Shown here: positions 51,349-61,300 of the stretch, piece by piece
How the letters are laid out: each line of letters opens with the position of its first letter
How positions within the stretch are numbered: the stretch's first letter is position 1
DNA from: an uncultured Saprospiraceae bacterium
GTDB taxonomy: Bacteria; Bacteroidota; Bacteroidia; Chitinophagales; Saprospiraceae
Direction of reading: 5' to 3'
Length of the DNA stretch: 64,000 nucleotides
Assembly: GCA_937928405.1 (NCBI GenBank)
Contig: CALFWZ010000114.1
Location: forward strand, 37,923 to 101,922
Program-made: the position numbers and the translations under genes
Notes under the pieces: generated by a model
What the model was told of the DNA's origin: nothing
The model's input: only the letters and a program-made list of their open reading frames with translations
Database searches by the model: none

Positions 51349-52159
51349 AATCGGTATTTTAGGCGCGGGTTGGTTAGGTTGGCCGCTGGCAAAAATTTTA
51401 GTAAAAAACGGTTGTTCCGTAAATGCTTCTACCACTTCTGCTGATAAATTAAATAGCTTAAAAGTGGATGGAATTAATCCGTTTTTGATTGAGCTTTTGC
51501 CCACTGAACCCAAAGGCGAAGCCATTGCATCTTTTCTAGATGTTGATATTTTAATGATCAATATTCCACCGGGTCGTCGTGATCCGAATGTCCAAAATAA
51601 TTTTCCAAAAAAAATAAAATCGTTGATTTCACTGGCAGAAAAAGCAGGCGTGACGCGCTGTATTTTTGTCAGCTCTACGAGTGTCTATAGCGACGAACAG
51701 GGCAGGGTAGATGAAGCAACCATTCCTGCTCCGACCACCAATTCTGGTAAAGCATTATGGACGGTAGAAAAATATTTACAGTCCTTACCGCATCTTAAAA
51801 CTACGATTATTCGTCCAGGCGGATTGGTAGGAGGGGATCGTTTAGCGGGCCGATTTTTAGCTGGGAAAAAAAATATTCCAAACGGGAACGCACCCGTCAA
51901 TATGATTCATCGAACAGATTTAATCCAAATTATTTTAAAAATAATTGAACAAGAAATATTCGGTCTCACCTTTCATTGCGTAGCGGATCAATCGCCTACT
52001 CGCCGTAATTTTTATACCCAACAAGCTGAAAAACACGGATTTGAAATCCCCGAATTTTTAGTAGATGGTGGAGCAGGTCCGTTTAAAGTGATTAGCAATG
52101 AATACGTAAAAAAGACGCTGGATTATATGTTTGTTTTTGGCGATCCGATGGAATTTTAA
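51341..52159 (+). CDS. NAD(P)-binding epimerase/dehydratase-like protein
   Basis: A 272-residue extended short-chain-dehydrogenase-like protein similar to YeeZ-type proteins. The N-terminal Rossmann motif is KIGILGAGWLGWPLAKIL; then CIFVSSTSVYSDEQGRVDE and TIIRPGGLVGGDR follow. No full YxxxK catalytic pair is evident, as in YeeZ relatives, so catalysis is uncertain. The ATG at 51341 (MNKIGILG) overlaps the upstream stop (ATGAATAA); ATG 51335 is an alternative. Co-transcribed with the lipoprotein gene. It ends before a hairpin shared with the convergent BNR gene. Confidence 0.82.
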   Translation: MNKIGILGAGWLGWPLAKILVKNGCSVNASTTSADKLNSLKVDGINPFLIELLPTEPKGEAIASFLDVDILMINIPPGRRDPNVQNNFPKKIKSLISLAEKAGVTRCIFVSSTSVYSDEQGRVDEATIPAPTTNSGKALWTVEKYLQSLPHLKTTIIRPGGLVGGDRLAGRFLAGKKNIPNGNAPVNMIHRTDLIQIILKIIEQEIFGLTFHCVADQSPTRRNFYTQQAEKHGFEIPEFLVDGGAGPFKVISNEYVKKTLDYMFVFGDPMEF

Positions 52160-52166
52160 AAGAGGT

Positions 52167-52245
52167 AGGTTTACTAAACATATTTATAATCAGGGTATAA
52201 ACTAAATATTTTCAGTTATACAATTTAGTAATGTTTAGTAAACCT
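52167..52245. terminator. Inverted repeat between convergent genes (bidirectional terminator or repeat)
   Basis: AGGTTTACTAAACAT (52167-52181) and ATGTTTAGTAAACCT (52231-52245) are perfect 15-bp inverted copies. Outer AGAGGTA (52161-52167) also pairs with TACCTCT (52254-52260), reaching into the end of the BNR gene. The long loop and lack of a T-run make it atypical for a terminator. Confidence 0.55.
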
Positions 52246-52252
52246 TGAGTAA

Positions 52253-54823
52253 TTACCTCTGCACTACCACCTTCTTCACCACCAACCCTTTCTCCGTTTC
52301 CATTCTAATCAGATAATTTCCAGCAGCCATCTGGTTTGGTAGATTCCAGTTGATGGTCTGTGTACCCGCAGCTAAATTCATTGCCGGTTTTTGTGCAACT
52401 TCCTTTCCGCTCATATCCACTAATCTGAATCCAACCGATTGCGCGGTTTCGTTTTTAAACTCAATATTAATATGATCAATGGCAGGATTAGGGAATACCT
52501 TGACAGAAATATCTTTGATAAAATTTTCGGTATTTACCACATCATTTAAATCAATCGTATAAAAAGATCGTCCATAGGTTCCAGCCAAGAGCGTACGCGT
52601 AGGTTCGTGCAAACGCAAATCGCAAACCACCGTATTGGGAAGTCCCATGCCGAGTATGTTCCAGTTTTCACCGTCATTATAACTCACCCAAACGCCCAAA
52701 TCACTGGCTAGATAAAGTGTACCTTCATTAGCTGGGTCTATAATTATATCATTAGCAGGAACCTCAGGTAAGTTTCCAGAAACGTCTATCCACGTCTGTC
52801 CACCGTCTGTGGTCTTCAAGACGTGTGGTTGGTAATCTACATAACGGTATCCACTTAAGGTAACGTAACAAGTCAACGCATCATTAGGATCAACGGAAAC
52901 TCGGCTGACATACCTTTCGGGCAAACCCGCCGAAATATTACTCCAAGTCAATCCGCCATTAGGAGTCATTTGTACATTTCCATCATCAGTACCTATATAG
53001 ATAAAGTTGGGATCTGATTCTGATACATCAATGGTCGTGATGGTTCCATAGCCAGAAGCACCACTGGGATGTTCTCCATCTGTCAAGTCTGGACTAATTT
53101 GATCCCAAGAAACAGCGCGATCAGTACTACGGTATAAATGATTGGTACCCGTATACAAAATAGAGGTATTGTTTTTATCCATCACGATGGGCGTGTTCCA
53201 GTTTTTTCGATCATCTTCCTCAATCCCAAACTGTGCCCACTCAAAGGAGAATCCACCATCCGTAGAGCGGAAAATATTACCTCGTTGAAATTCTAAATAA
53301 ATAAAATCATTGTCGATCGGATCAACGATCACATAAAAGCCATCACCACCGAAAATCCTTTCGTAATCATCGTTTTGTCCAGTAAGGGTACGGTTGGTTC
53401 CATTATCCTGAGCACCACCGTAGAGTCGTTCTGGATTTTGTTCGTCTAACTCACAAGCATAAAATTGGGTGATCGGCAAATTGGCTCGATGGTTCCAAGA
53501 GCCTCCACCATTTTGAGATACATAAATTCCTCCATCATTTCCAATAACTCGAAAATCTGAATTGTCAGGGTGCATTTCTAAAGCGTGAAAATCTACGTGC
53601 ATATCTTGGGTTGCTTCACTAAAAGCAATACCTCCATTCATAGATCGTACAATTTCGACACCCATTACATATACTTCATTCGAATTATCGGGCGTTACTC
53701 GGACATTACCAAAGTACCAACCAAAGGACGAGTTGACAAAATTAATATCTGCATCCATATCAAACCAAGTCTCTCCACCATTAAAGGATTTATAAAGTGC
53801 GGAAAATTCATTCGTTACTGGATTGGTAGTATAAGTAGCATACATTTGATTAGGATCAGATGCCGCAATGGCTAGCCCGATTCTTCCGGTATTCTCGTCA
53901 CTGATGGGTAGTCCATTATTGGTCAATTTGGTCCAGTTATCTCCTCCGTCAGTAGATCGGTAAATACCTGAAGTAGGGCCACCGTAGATGCGTCCCCAAG
54001 GGTACCGTAGTCTTTCCCAACTAGCGGCAAAAAGAATATTAGGATTTTGGGGATTAATGACTAGATCAATGATCGCGGTAGAATCACTGATAAATAATAC
54101 TTGCTCCCAATCGTCTCCTCCGTTAATACTTCTGTAAACACCACGGTCATTAGATTTTCCGTAAAGCGTTCCAGCGGCCGCAACAAATACGCGCTCCGTA
54201 TTACTTGGATCAATGACGATCCGTCCAATATGTTCGGTATTTTCAAGACCTATATTTTCCCAATTATTACCACCGTCCGTTGTTTTATAAATTCCATCGC
54301 CAGGAAAGGCAGCAGAATCAAAAGAACCGTTGGCCTCTCCAGTTCCAGCGTAAAGGGTTTGTGGATTTTGAGGATCAATGGCGAGATTACCAATGGACAA
54401 GGCACCTGCGTCATCAAAAATAGGTGTCCAGCTATTGCCCACATCAGTAGTCTTAAAGATACCTCCAGAAGCAGTACCTGCATAAATAGTCGTCTGGTTG
54501 CTGGGGTCTAGTACTAAATCTGTAATCCGCCCACCAACGTTAATGGGGCCTTTGGCTTCCCAAGTACCATTCGTACGTTGAACAGCGGCTTCCCGAGCGA
54601 GTTGGGCTTGCTTGCGTGCTGCCCGATAAACTGAACGGTTGATTTGGTTATGTGGATAAGCACGCTGGGCAAAGAAATAATCGTCAGGACGTTTTTCAGC
54701 GTTTTCACCAGCCTCTTCTCCCATTAGGGCAGCACCAGTAGGCGTTTGAGGTTGATTTTGAAACCAAATACCTAAGAATAAGCAAGGAAGGAGTACACTA
54801 AGGAGAAGTAAAAATTTTTTCAT
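52253..54823 (-). CDS. Large secreted BNR/VPS10-repeat protein with T9SS sorting domain
   Basis: An 856-residue exported protein. The signal peptide is at 1-20 and a propeptide-like region follows. Ten or more BNR/sortilin-like blades carry Asp-box motifs (GGIFKTTDVGNSWTPI, GIYKTTDGGNNWENIG, GVYRSINGGDDWEQV, SGIYRSTDGGDNWTKL), folding as one or two beta-propellers. The last 80 residues are a type A T9SS C-terminal domain (VKVFPNPAIDHINIEF, GNYLIRME, VVKKVVVQR), so it is a probable cargo of the Gld/Por secretion system in this window. Ligand or enzymatic activity is unknown; GH74-like xyloglucanase activity is not supported. Confidence 0.9.
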   Translation of the reverse strand: MKKFLLLLSVLLPCLFLGIWFQNQPQTPTGAALMGEEAGENAEKRPDDYFFAQRAYPHNQINRSVYRAARKQAQLAREAAVQRTNGTWEAKGPINVGGRITDLVLDPSNQTTIYAGTASGGIFKTTDVGNSWTPIFDDAGALSIGNLAIDPQNPQTLYAGTGEANGSFDSAAFPGDGIYKTTDGGNNWENIGLENTEHIGRIVIDPSNTERVFVAAAGTLYGKSNDRGVYRSINGGDDWEQVLFISDSTAIIDLVINPQNPNILFAASWERLRYPWGRIYGGPTSGIYRSTDGGDNWTKLTNNGLPISDENTGRIGLAIAASDPNQMYATYTTNPVTNEFSALYKSFNGGETWFDMDADINFVNSSFGWYFGNVRVTPDNSNEVYVMGVEIVRSMNGGIAFSEATQDMHVDFHALEMHPDNSDFRVIGNDGGIYVSQNGGGSWNHRANLPITQFYACELDEQNPERLYGGAQDNGTNRTLTGQNDDYERIFGGDGFYVIVDPIDNDFIYLEFQRGNIFRSTDGGFSFEWAQFGIEEDDRKNWNTPIVMDKNNTSILYTGTNHLYRSTDRAVSWDQISPDLTDGEHPSGASGYGTITTIDVSESDPNFIYIGTDDGNVQMTPNGGLTWSNISAGLPERYVSRVSVDPNDALTCYVTLSGYRYVDYQPHVLKTTDGGQTWIDVSGNLPEVPANDIIIDPANEGTLYLASDLGVWVSYNDGENWNILGMGLPNTVVCDLRLHEPTRTLLAGTYGRSFYTIDLNDVVNTENFIKDISVKVFPNPAIDHINIEFKNETAQSVGFRLVDMSGKEVAQKPAMNLAAGTQTINWNLPNQMAAGNYLIRMETEKGLVVKKVVVQR

Positions 54824-54854
54824 TTAAGTTAATTTTAATATGCTATTGTTAAGT

Positions 54855-54887
54855 TTTAAACAACTTCTGTATTAAGAAGTTGAGCAA
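54855..54887. repeat. TTTAAACAACTTC motif with hairpin
   Basis: TTTAAACAACTTC (54855-54867) overlaps a perfect 8-bp hairpin CAACTTCT-GTATTA-AGAAGTTG (54861-54882). The right half continues as GAAGTTGAGCAA. It lies upstream of the minus-strand BNR gene. Confidence 0.6.
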
Positions 54888-55034
54888 GATAATCTAAAAA
54901 ACTTGTTCCAGAAAATTCTATGAATTTTGTTTTGGAAACTAATAGACATTTACTTATGAATAAACTTTGGATTCAAAATGGGGAGCGTTATCTCACTATT
55001 TCAAATAATGAAGTGAAATTTTTTAAAAAACTTA

Positions 55035-55062
55035 GGAAACTTTGAACTAAATTAAAGTTTCC
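55035..55062. promoter_or_regulatory. TetR operator palindrome upstream of the efflux operon
   Basis: GGAAACTTT (55035-55043) and AAAGTTTCC (55054-55062) form a perfect 9-bp inverted repeat with a 10-base spacer, 16 bases before the TetR ATG. It overlaps a near-consensus -7 sequence (AAACTTTG), so repressor binding would block transcription. A third GGAAACT half-like word lies at about 54934. Confidence 0.7.
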
Positions 55063-55077
55063 AACGTTTACGAAGCA

Positions 55078-55674
55078 ATGAATAAAACCATCATCTTAGC
55101 GAAAGTACATGAGTTGTTCATGAAATATGGACTGAAGAGTGTGTCTATGGACGATATCTCTCGGCAACTGGGTATATCCAAAAAGACCTTATATCAATGT
55201 GTTGCAAATAAACGAGATCTTATTCGAGAAGTTTTTCAAAAGCATATTAAGGAAGAGGAAACTGCAATTAATGAAATTACTGCTCAGAGTAAAGACGCAG
55301 TAAATGAAATGATAGAGATTGCCAAGTATGTAACGGCGCTGCTTCGAGAAGTTTCTCCGACGACCTTGTATGATATGCAAAAATATTATGGAGATATCTG
55401 GGGGATGATGGAAGCTCTACACCAAGGTTATATTTATGAAACTATAAAAACGAATCTGGATCGAGGAATTTCGGAAGGGCTCTATCGAAAAAACATGAAC
55501 ACAGATATTATTGCCAAACTATATGTTGGGAAAACTATGTTGATTGTAGATGAAGATGTATTTCCACTTAAGGATTATAATAAAGAAAAATTATATCTAG
55601 AATACGTCCACTACCATTTGCATGGAATCGCACTTCCGAAGGGTTTAAAATTATTTGAAAAATATACTAAGTAA
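55078..55674 (+). CDS. TetR/AcrR-family transcriptional regulator
   Basis: A 198-residue repressor with an N-terminal helix-turn-helix (GLKSVSMDDISRQLGISKKTLYQCV, residues 19-43 region) and a helical ligand-binding C-terminal domain. It is the first gene of the TolC-MFP-RND operon and lies just behind a palindrome that is its probable operator, so it likely autoregulates and is released by a pump substrate. The TolC gene starts six bases after its stop. The ligand is unknown. Confidence 0.92.
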   Translation: MNKTIILAKVHELFMKYGLKSVSMDDISRQLGISKKTLYQCVANKRDLIREVFQKHIKEEETAINEITAQSKDAVNEMIEIAKYVTALLREVSPTTLYDMQKYYGDIWGMMEALHQGYIYETIKTNLDRGISEGLYRKNMNTDIIAKLYVGKTMLIVDEDVFPLKDYNKEKLYLEYVHYHLHGIALPKGLKLFEKYTK

Positions 55675-55680
55675 AAACGA

Positions 55681-57033
55681 ATGAGAACATTACCTTTTAC
55701 CCTCTTTTTGCTCTTTTATTCGAGTGCCTTTTTTGCACAATCAGCGAATCTTACGTTTAGCCTTTCAGAAGCCATTCAATATGCTTATGATCATAATCTC
55801 AACGTAAAGATTGCCAAAGAAAATATCTTAGATGCCGAAGCTCAGATCGTTGAGCGGCGTTCGAGAGGAATTCCTACCTTAAATGGTACCATCAATTTTC
55901 AACACTATCTAAAAGTACCAGTCGCAGCTTTACCAAATCAGATTGAAGAGGTTATTCGGCTGGGGAACGGCGGAACGCTCCCACCAGATTATAGTAATCA
56001 AGCCAGCTTTGTGCTTAGAAATAGTCTTAACGCTGGTCTTGATCTAAATGCCTTAATTTTTGATGGTAGTTATTTTACCGCCTTAAAAGCAGCTAAAGCT
56101 TTCAAAGAATATGTCGGTCAGGAACTAGTTGCACAGGAACGGTCGGTTCGTGACCAAGTAGTAGCAGCTTATCTTCCACCACTGATTGTAGACGAAAATT
56201 TAAAAATTCTAGCAAAAAATATTACCAACCTCGAAGGAATGCTAACCGAGACAAAAGCTACTTATGAAGCTGGATTTATAGAACAGTTGGATGTAGATCG
56301 CCTCCAACTTTCTCTCGCCAATTTGCGGACAGAGGTTGACAATCTAACTCGACAAAAAGAATTGGCATTAAACTACCTGAAATTTATGATGGGTTATCCG
56401 GTCAACGAACCACTGACTATCTCGGATAATTTGGACGACTTACTCAACTTAGCGACGGATGATGATCTAACTGCTCCTGTCAATTACCTCAATCGACCAG
56501 AATATCGAGTGGCCCAAACAGGAATGAAATTACACGAATATAATATTAGAGTAAACAAGGATGGCTACTTACCTTCTGTCTCTGGATTCGTAAATTATCA
56601 ATATGGATATCAAGGAAATTCGCTTTTTGGAGATGATGGATTCTGGGTGCCTACTTCGGTGGCTGGCTTGCGAATTAATGTTCCGATTTTTGATGGTTTT
56701 AATAAAAAAGCCAAAATAGAACGTGCCAAAATTGCGATGGAAATAGATCGAAAACGAATCAGTATGCTTGAACAATCGATTCAATTAGAAGTGACCAATG
56801 CCAGAACAGAATATCTAACTGCGCTCGAACGAACCCAAAGTCAAGAAAAAAATGTCGCCTTGGCCCAAAAAATTTATGACACCACACAAATCAAATACCG
56901 CTCTGGTGTAGGGTCTAGTATTGAAGTAACGCAAGCAGAACAAGCACTTTATCAAACACAACAGAATTTTATTCAAGCACGCTATCAATTATTGGTGACT
57001 AAACAAAATCTTGATACGGTTTTGGGTAAGTAA
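55681..57033 (+). CDS. TolC-family outer-membrane efflux protein
   Basis: A 450-residue outer-membrane factor with a signal peptide ending near FFAQSAN. The two internally related coiled-coil halves are seen, each starting with an LSEAIQYAYDHNLNVKIAKENI-type segment and including AGFIEQLDVDRLQLSLANLRTEV and RSGVGSSIEVTQAEQALYQTQ. It would form the trimeric exit duct for the RND pump encoded downstream, and could also serve other exporters in the cell, including the C39 cassette that lacks its own channel. Confidence 0.92.
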   Translation: MRTLPFTLFLLFYSSAFFAQSANLTFSLSEAIQYAYDHNLNVKIAKENILDAEAQIVERRSRGIPTLNGTINFQHYLKVPVAALPNQIEEVIRLGNGGTLPPDYSNQASFVLRNSLNAGLDLNALIFDGSYFTALKAAKAFKEYVGQELVAQERSVRDQVVAAYLPPLIVDENLKILAKNITNLEGMLTETKATYEAGFIEQLDVDRLQLSLANLRTEVDNLTRQKELALNYLKFMMGYPVNEPLTISDNLDDLLNLATDDDLTAPVNYLNRPEYRVAQTGMKLHEYNIRVNKDGYLPSVSGFVNYQYGYQGNSLFGDDGFWVPTSVAGLRINVPIFDGFNKKAKIERAKIAMEIDRKRISMLEQSIQLEVTNARTEYLTALERTQSQEKNVALAQKIYDTTQIKYRSGVGSSIEVTQAEQALYQTQQNFIQARYQLLVTKQNLDTVLGK

Positions 57034-57124
57034 TTAGCATGTTGAATTGTTGAATCGAGAATGATGGTGGTTTTTTAACGGAAAGCCATCAACCAAAAAA
57101 TACAACCTTAAATTTTAATAAAAA

Positions 57125-58273
57125 ATGAAACATACTTTAACAATCCTCCTAACGCTTTTAATACTCACTGCTTGTCAACAAGGTGCATCAGATCAATGGC
57201 CAGATGACCTAGCAGGAAAAAAAGCATTGGTTAAAGAAAAACGAATGGCACTGAAAGAATTACAGGCCGACATCAATCTTTTGAAAGAAGAGATTATGGA
57301 AATGGATACCACCCAACAAGAAGAAAGCCGCCGGGCTGTAAAAATTGATACGATCCGTCCAGAAAATTTAAGCCGGTTTGTAGAAATTCAGTCGATAGTA
57401 GAAGCGAATGATGCAGTGATGGCTAGTAGCGAAACGGGCGGTCGAATTACGAACATGTCGGTGCGCGAAGGACAGAATGTTCGTAAAGGACAATTGATCG
57501 CTTCGGTAGATATGGAATCAGTTAATAAACAGATTAGCGAATTGCAAACGGCCCTTACCTTGGCAGAGGATGTTTTTCAACGACAGTCTAAATTATGGGA
57601 ACAAAATATTGGTTCTGAAATCCAATATCTTCAAGCCAAAAATAATAAAGAGCGTATTGAAAAAAGTATGGAAACTGCGCGTTTTCAACTGACCAAAGCC
57701 AATGTCTACGCGCCCATCAGTGGGGTCGTAGATATGTCGATGAAAGAAGCTGGCGAAATGGCTGGACCCGGTGAGCCCATCGTAAAAATCATGAATACCT
57801 ATAAAGTAAAAGTAATTGCCGATGTGCCAGAACGCTACTTACCCGTGGTGAAACGAGGCCAAATGGTAGACGTCCATTTTCCTGCATTGAATGAAGATCG
57901 AACCTTAAAAATCTCCACCGTTGGACGAACGATCAACCCCGCCAATCGTACTTTCGAAGCGGAGGTAGAACTGCTAAACAAGCAAGGAATTTTTAAACCC
58001 AACCTAATGGCGATTATGAAATTAAAAGACTTCGAAGCAAAAGATGCTGTGTCTATTCCATTGGTACTCGTACAGCAAGAGGTTACGGGTAAGAGCTATG
58101 TGTATGTAAAAGCAGATGGATCAAATGGACCTTACGCAAAAAAAATATACGTGGAGATGGGTGAACGATCTGAAGGAAATGTAATCATAACCGAAGGTCT
58201 AAAGTTTGGTGATCAAATCATCATTGAAGGTGGCAGAGGTCTTGCCGAAAATGAACTAATTGAATTAATGTGA
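57125..58273 (+). CDS. RND efflux periplasmic adaptor (membrane fusion protein), lipoprotein
   Basis: A 382-residue adaptor with a lipoprotein signal (LLILTACQQG, lipidated Cys), so it is anchored in the inner membrane by lipid. A short N-terminal coiled coil (KALVKEKRMALKELQADINLL) precedes the lipoyl halves (VREGQNVRKGQLIASVD, ANVYAPISGVVDMSMKEAG), the alpha-hairpin between them and the beta-barrel and membrane-proximal domains. It follows TolC after 91 bases containing a GTTGAATTGTTGAA-type repeat. Confidence 0.92.
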   Translation: MKHTLTILLTLLILTACQQGASDQWPDDLAGKKALVKEKRMALKELQADINLLKEEIMEMDTTQQEESRRAVKIDTIRPENLSRFVEIQSIVEANDAVMASSETGGRITNMSVREGQNVRKGQLIASVDMESVNKQISELQTALTLAEDVFQRQSKLWEQNIGSEIQYLQAKNNKERIEKSMETARFQLTKANVYAPISGVVDMSMKEAGEMAGPGEPIVKIMNTYKVKVIADVPERYLPVVKRGQMVDVHFPALNEDRTLKISTVGRTINPANRTFEAEVELLNKQGIFKPNLMAIMKLKDFEAKDAVSIPLVLVQQEVTGKSYVYVKADGSNGPYAKKIYVEMGERSEGNVIITEGLKFGDQIIIEGGRGLAENELIELM

Positions 58274-58274
58274 T

Positions 58275-58388
58275 TGTTGAAATGTTGAGTTGATAGAATC
58301 ACAATTTTTGAATAACTCAGCTACTCAACACTCAAAACGCAGCAATCCCAAACTCAAAAATCCATAACTCAAAACTCAACAACTTGCT
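58275..58388. repeat. TTGAATTGTTGAA-family repeat before the RND gene
   Basis: The gap carries TTGTTGAAATGTTGAGTTGAT at its left and ACTCAACACTCAAAACGC, AAACTCAAAA and AAAACTCAACAACTTG words at its right, an imperfect inverted arrangement of the same type as the rbfA/permease gap. Confidence 0.55.
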
Positions 58389-61300
58389 ATGAGTAACGCT
58401 CCAATAGAATCTTTAAAAGAAAAATTTCGTCAGTTTAAATTGTCTTCCTTTGCGATAGACAATAGCACCAGTATTTTTATTCTGACTTTCATGATTTTGT
58501 TTTTTGGAATCAATTCTTACAACACGATGCCGAAGGAAGCTTTTCCGGAAATTCCTTGGCCCAAAATTTATGTCAATACGGTTTATTTTGGAAACTCTGC
58601 TTCGGATATTGAAAGTCTCGTAACTCGTCCGATCGAAAAAGAGCTCCAGTCTGTTTCTGAAATAAAAAATGTCACCTCTTCTTCTTTACAAGATTACTCG
58701 TTGATCGTGGCCGAATTTCAGGCCAACGTAGATTTAGATGTTGCCATCCGAAAAGTAAAAGATGCCGTGGACAAAGCCAAATCAGAACTGCCCAATGATC
58801 TAACCCAAGACCCAGAAGTATTGGATATCAACATGTCCGAAATTCCGATTATGACGGTCAATGTTTCTGGAAATTATCCGAACGATGAGCTAAAGGAATA
58901 TGCGGAATTATTGGAAGACGAAATTGAAGAGCTGTCCGAAATTTCTAAAATTGATATGAAAGGAGCGCAAGAACGAGAGGTGAAAATTGATATCGACCTG
59001 CCGAGTATGGAATCTACGCAGGTTAGTTTTAATGATATTGAAAATGCCATTCGTTCTGAAAATATTACGATGTCAGGAGGAGAATTGGTGCGCAATGATT
59101 TTCGTCGGACCATCCGAGTTATTGGCCAATTTGAAAATGTCTTGGAATTGGAGAATTTAATTGTCAAAGCAGAAAACCAAAATCCAATTTATCTGCGCGA
59201 TATTGCCAATGTACGTTTTGGATTTAAAGAACAAACGAGTATTGCCCGTGCTGACGAGTTGCCCGTTATTTCTCTAGATGTAATCAAACAAAGTGGACAA
59301 AATTTATTGACGGCCTCTGATAAGATTAAAGAGATCATTCGTAAAGCTAAACGATCTTATTTGCCGAAAGGCGTCAAAGTCAGCATTTTTAACGATCAGT
59401 CTGTACAGACACGAGATATGGTTTCTAACTTAGAAAACAGCATTATCTCCGGGGTGATTCTAGTAGTTTTAGTACTCTTATTTTTTCTTGGCTTACGGAA
59501 CGCCATGTTTGTGGGAATTGCGATTCCATTATCTATGTTGATGGGGATTTTAATCATCAATTTAGTGGGGTACACCCTAAATACTGTAGTATTATTTTCG
59601 TTGATTCTGGCGCTTGGAATGCTGGTAGATAATGCGATTGTGGTGGTGGAAAATGTCTATCGTTTTAAACAAAATGGCTATAGTAATATCGATGCTGCTA
59701 AGCGAGGAACTGGAGAAGTGGCCTTGCCGATTATTGCTTCTACCGCTACGACTTTAGCGGCATTTTTCCCGATGATCTTTTGGCCAGGGTTGATGGGAAG
59801 TTTTATGAGATATCTACCAATTACTTTGATTATCGTGTTAAGTTCGTCGCTGTTTGTTGCCTTGGTTATCAATCCTGTAGTCACGGCTACTTTTATAAAA
59901 ATTGATGAGCGAGAAGAATCTACTGCTGCCAGAAATAGAAAGATGCGGAATGTATTAATTGGTGCCTTACTGATGACGCTTCTAGCCGTTGCGGCGCATT
60001 TTTATAACGTCATGTGGGCAAGAAATGTATTGGGAATTGTGGTATCGGTGAGTTTAGCTAATTTCTTTCTTTTACGCCCAGCGGCTTTTGCGTTTCAAAA
60101 TAGGTTTTTACCATTACTCGAAAGAGGATACAATAGTTTTATCCGTTTTGCCTTGCGAGGCATTGTTCCCGTTTTTATATTTTTGGGAACGATCGGATTG
60201 CTTTTTGGGACTTTTATTTTGTTAGGAGCCAATATGCCGAAGGTAGAATTTTTTCCTAGTCCTGATCCTAATTTTGTCAATGCGTTTGTAGAATTGCCTT
60301 TAGGATCTGATATTGAGGCGACCAACGCCACGATGAAAGAACTGGAAGCCAAAGTGACCAAAGTAGTTGAACCCTACGGTGCTATCGTACAAGCCGTACT
60401 TGCTCAGATTGGAGAAAATACGTCAGACCCTAATGCTGGTCCCAACTTCGGTGCTTCTCCCAACAAAGCTCGACTGACGGTTTCCTTTGTCTCTTCCACG
60501 GAACGAGGAGAACTCTCGACCGCTAAGGCGATGGAAGATATTCGCGAAGCGGTGCAAGGTATTCCTGGTGTACAAATAACGGTCGATAAAGATCAATCTG
60601 GACCCCCACAGGAAAAACCTATTTTTATCGAAATTCAAGGAGAAAATATGGATACGCTCGCCTTGTTGTCCAAGCGGATGATTGCTTATGTGAATAGTAA
60701 AAATATTGGTGGAATTGAAGAATTAAAGGCGGACGTAAATATTGGAAAACCAGAAATGACCATGAGTATCAATCGAGATGCAGCGCGTCGTTACGGAGTT
60801 TCTACCTTTGCGATTGCAGATGCGATTCGGACCGCCGTTTTTGGAAAAGAGGTTTCAAAATTTAAAGATGGCGAAGAAGATTATCCGATTACCTTGCGGT
60901 TGGACGAGAAGTATCGTTACAGTATCGACGACTTATTAAATCAAAAAATCACTTTCCGAAATCCAGCGAATGGACGAATCAGTCAGGTACCGATTTCTAC
61001 CGTGGCAGACATTAGTTTTACCTCTACTTATAGCTCTATTAACCGAAAAGAGCAAGAACGCATGATTAGTGTTACTTCCAATGTTGTGCAACCGTATAAT
61101 GCGAATGAAGTCGTAGCAGAAATCAAAGAAGTACTAGAAGACTTTCCGATGCCAGATGATTTTACGTATAAATTTGCGGGAGGACAGGAGCAGCAGGCGG
61201 AAGAAGTGGCATTTTTATCTTCCGCATTTATGATTGCAATGTTTTCGATTTTTATCATTTTGGTGGGACAATTTAATTCGATTATATCTCCTTTTATCAT

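Noticed and set aside
53585..54511. Plus-strand ORFs opposite the BNR gene
   Set aside because: They lie antisense to repetitive BNR coding sequence and have no motifs; shadows of a well-supported gene.
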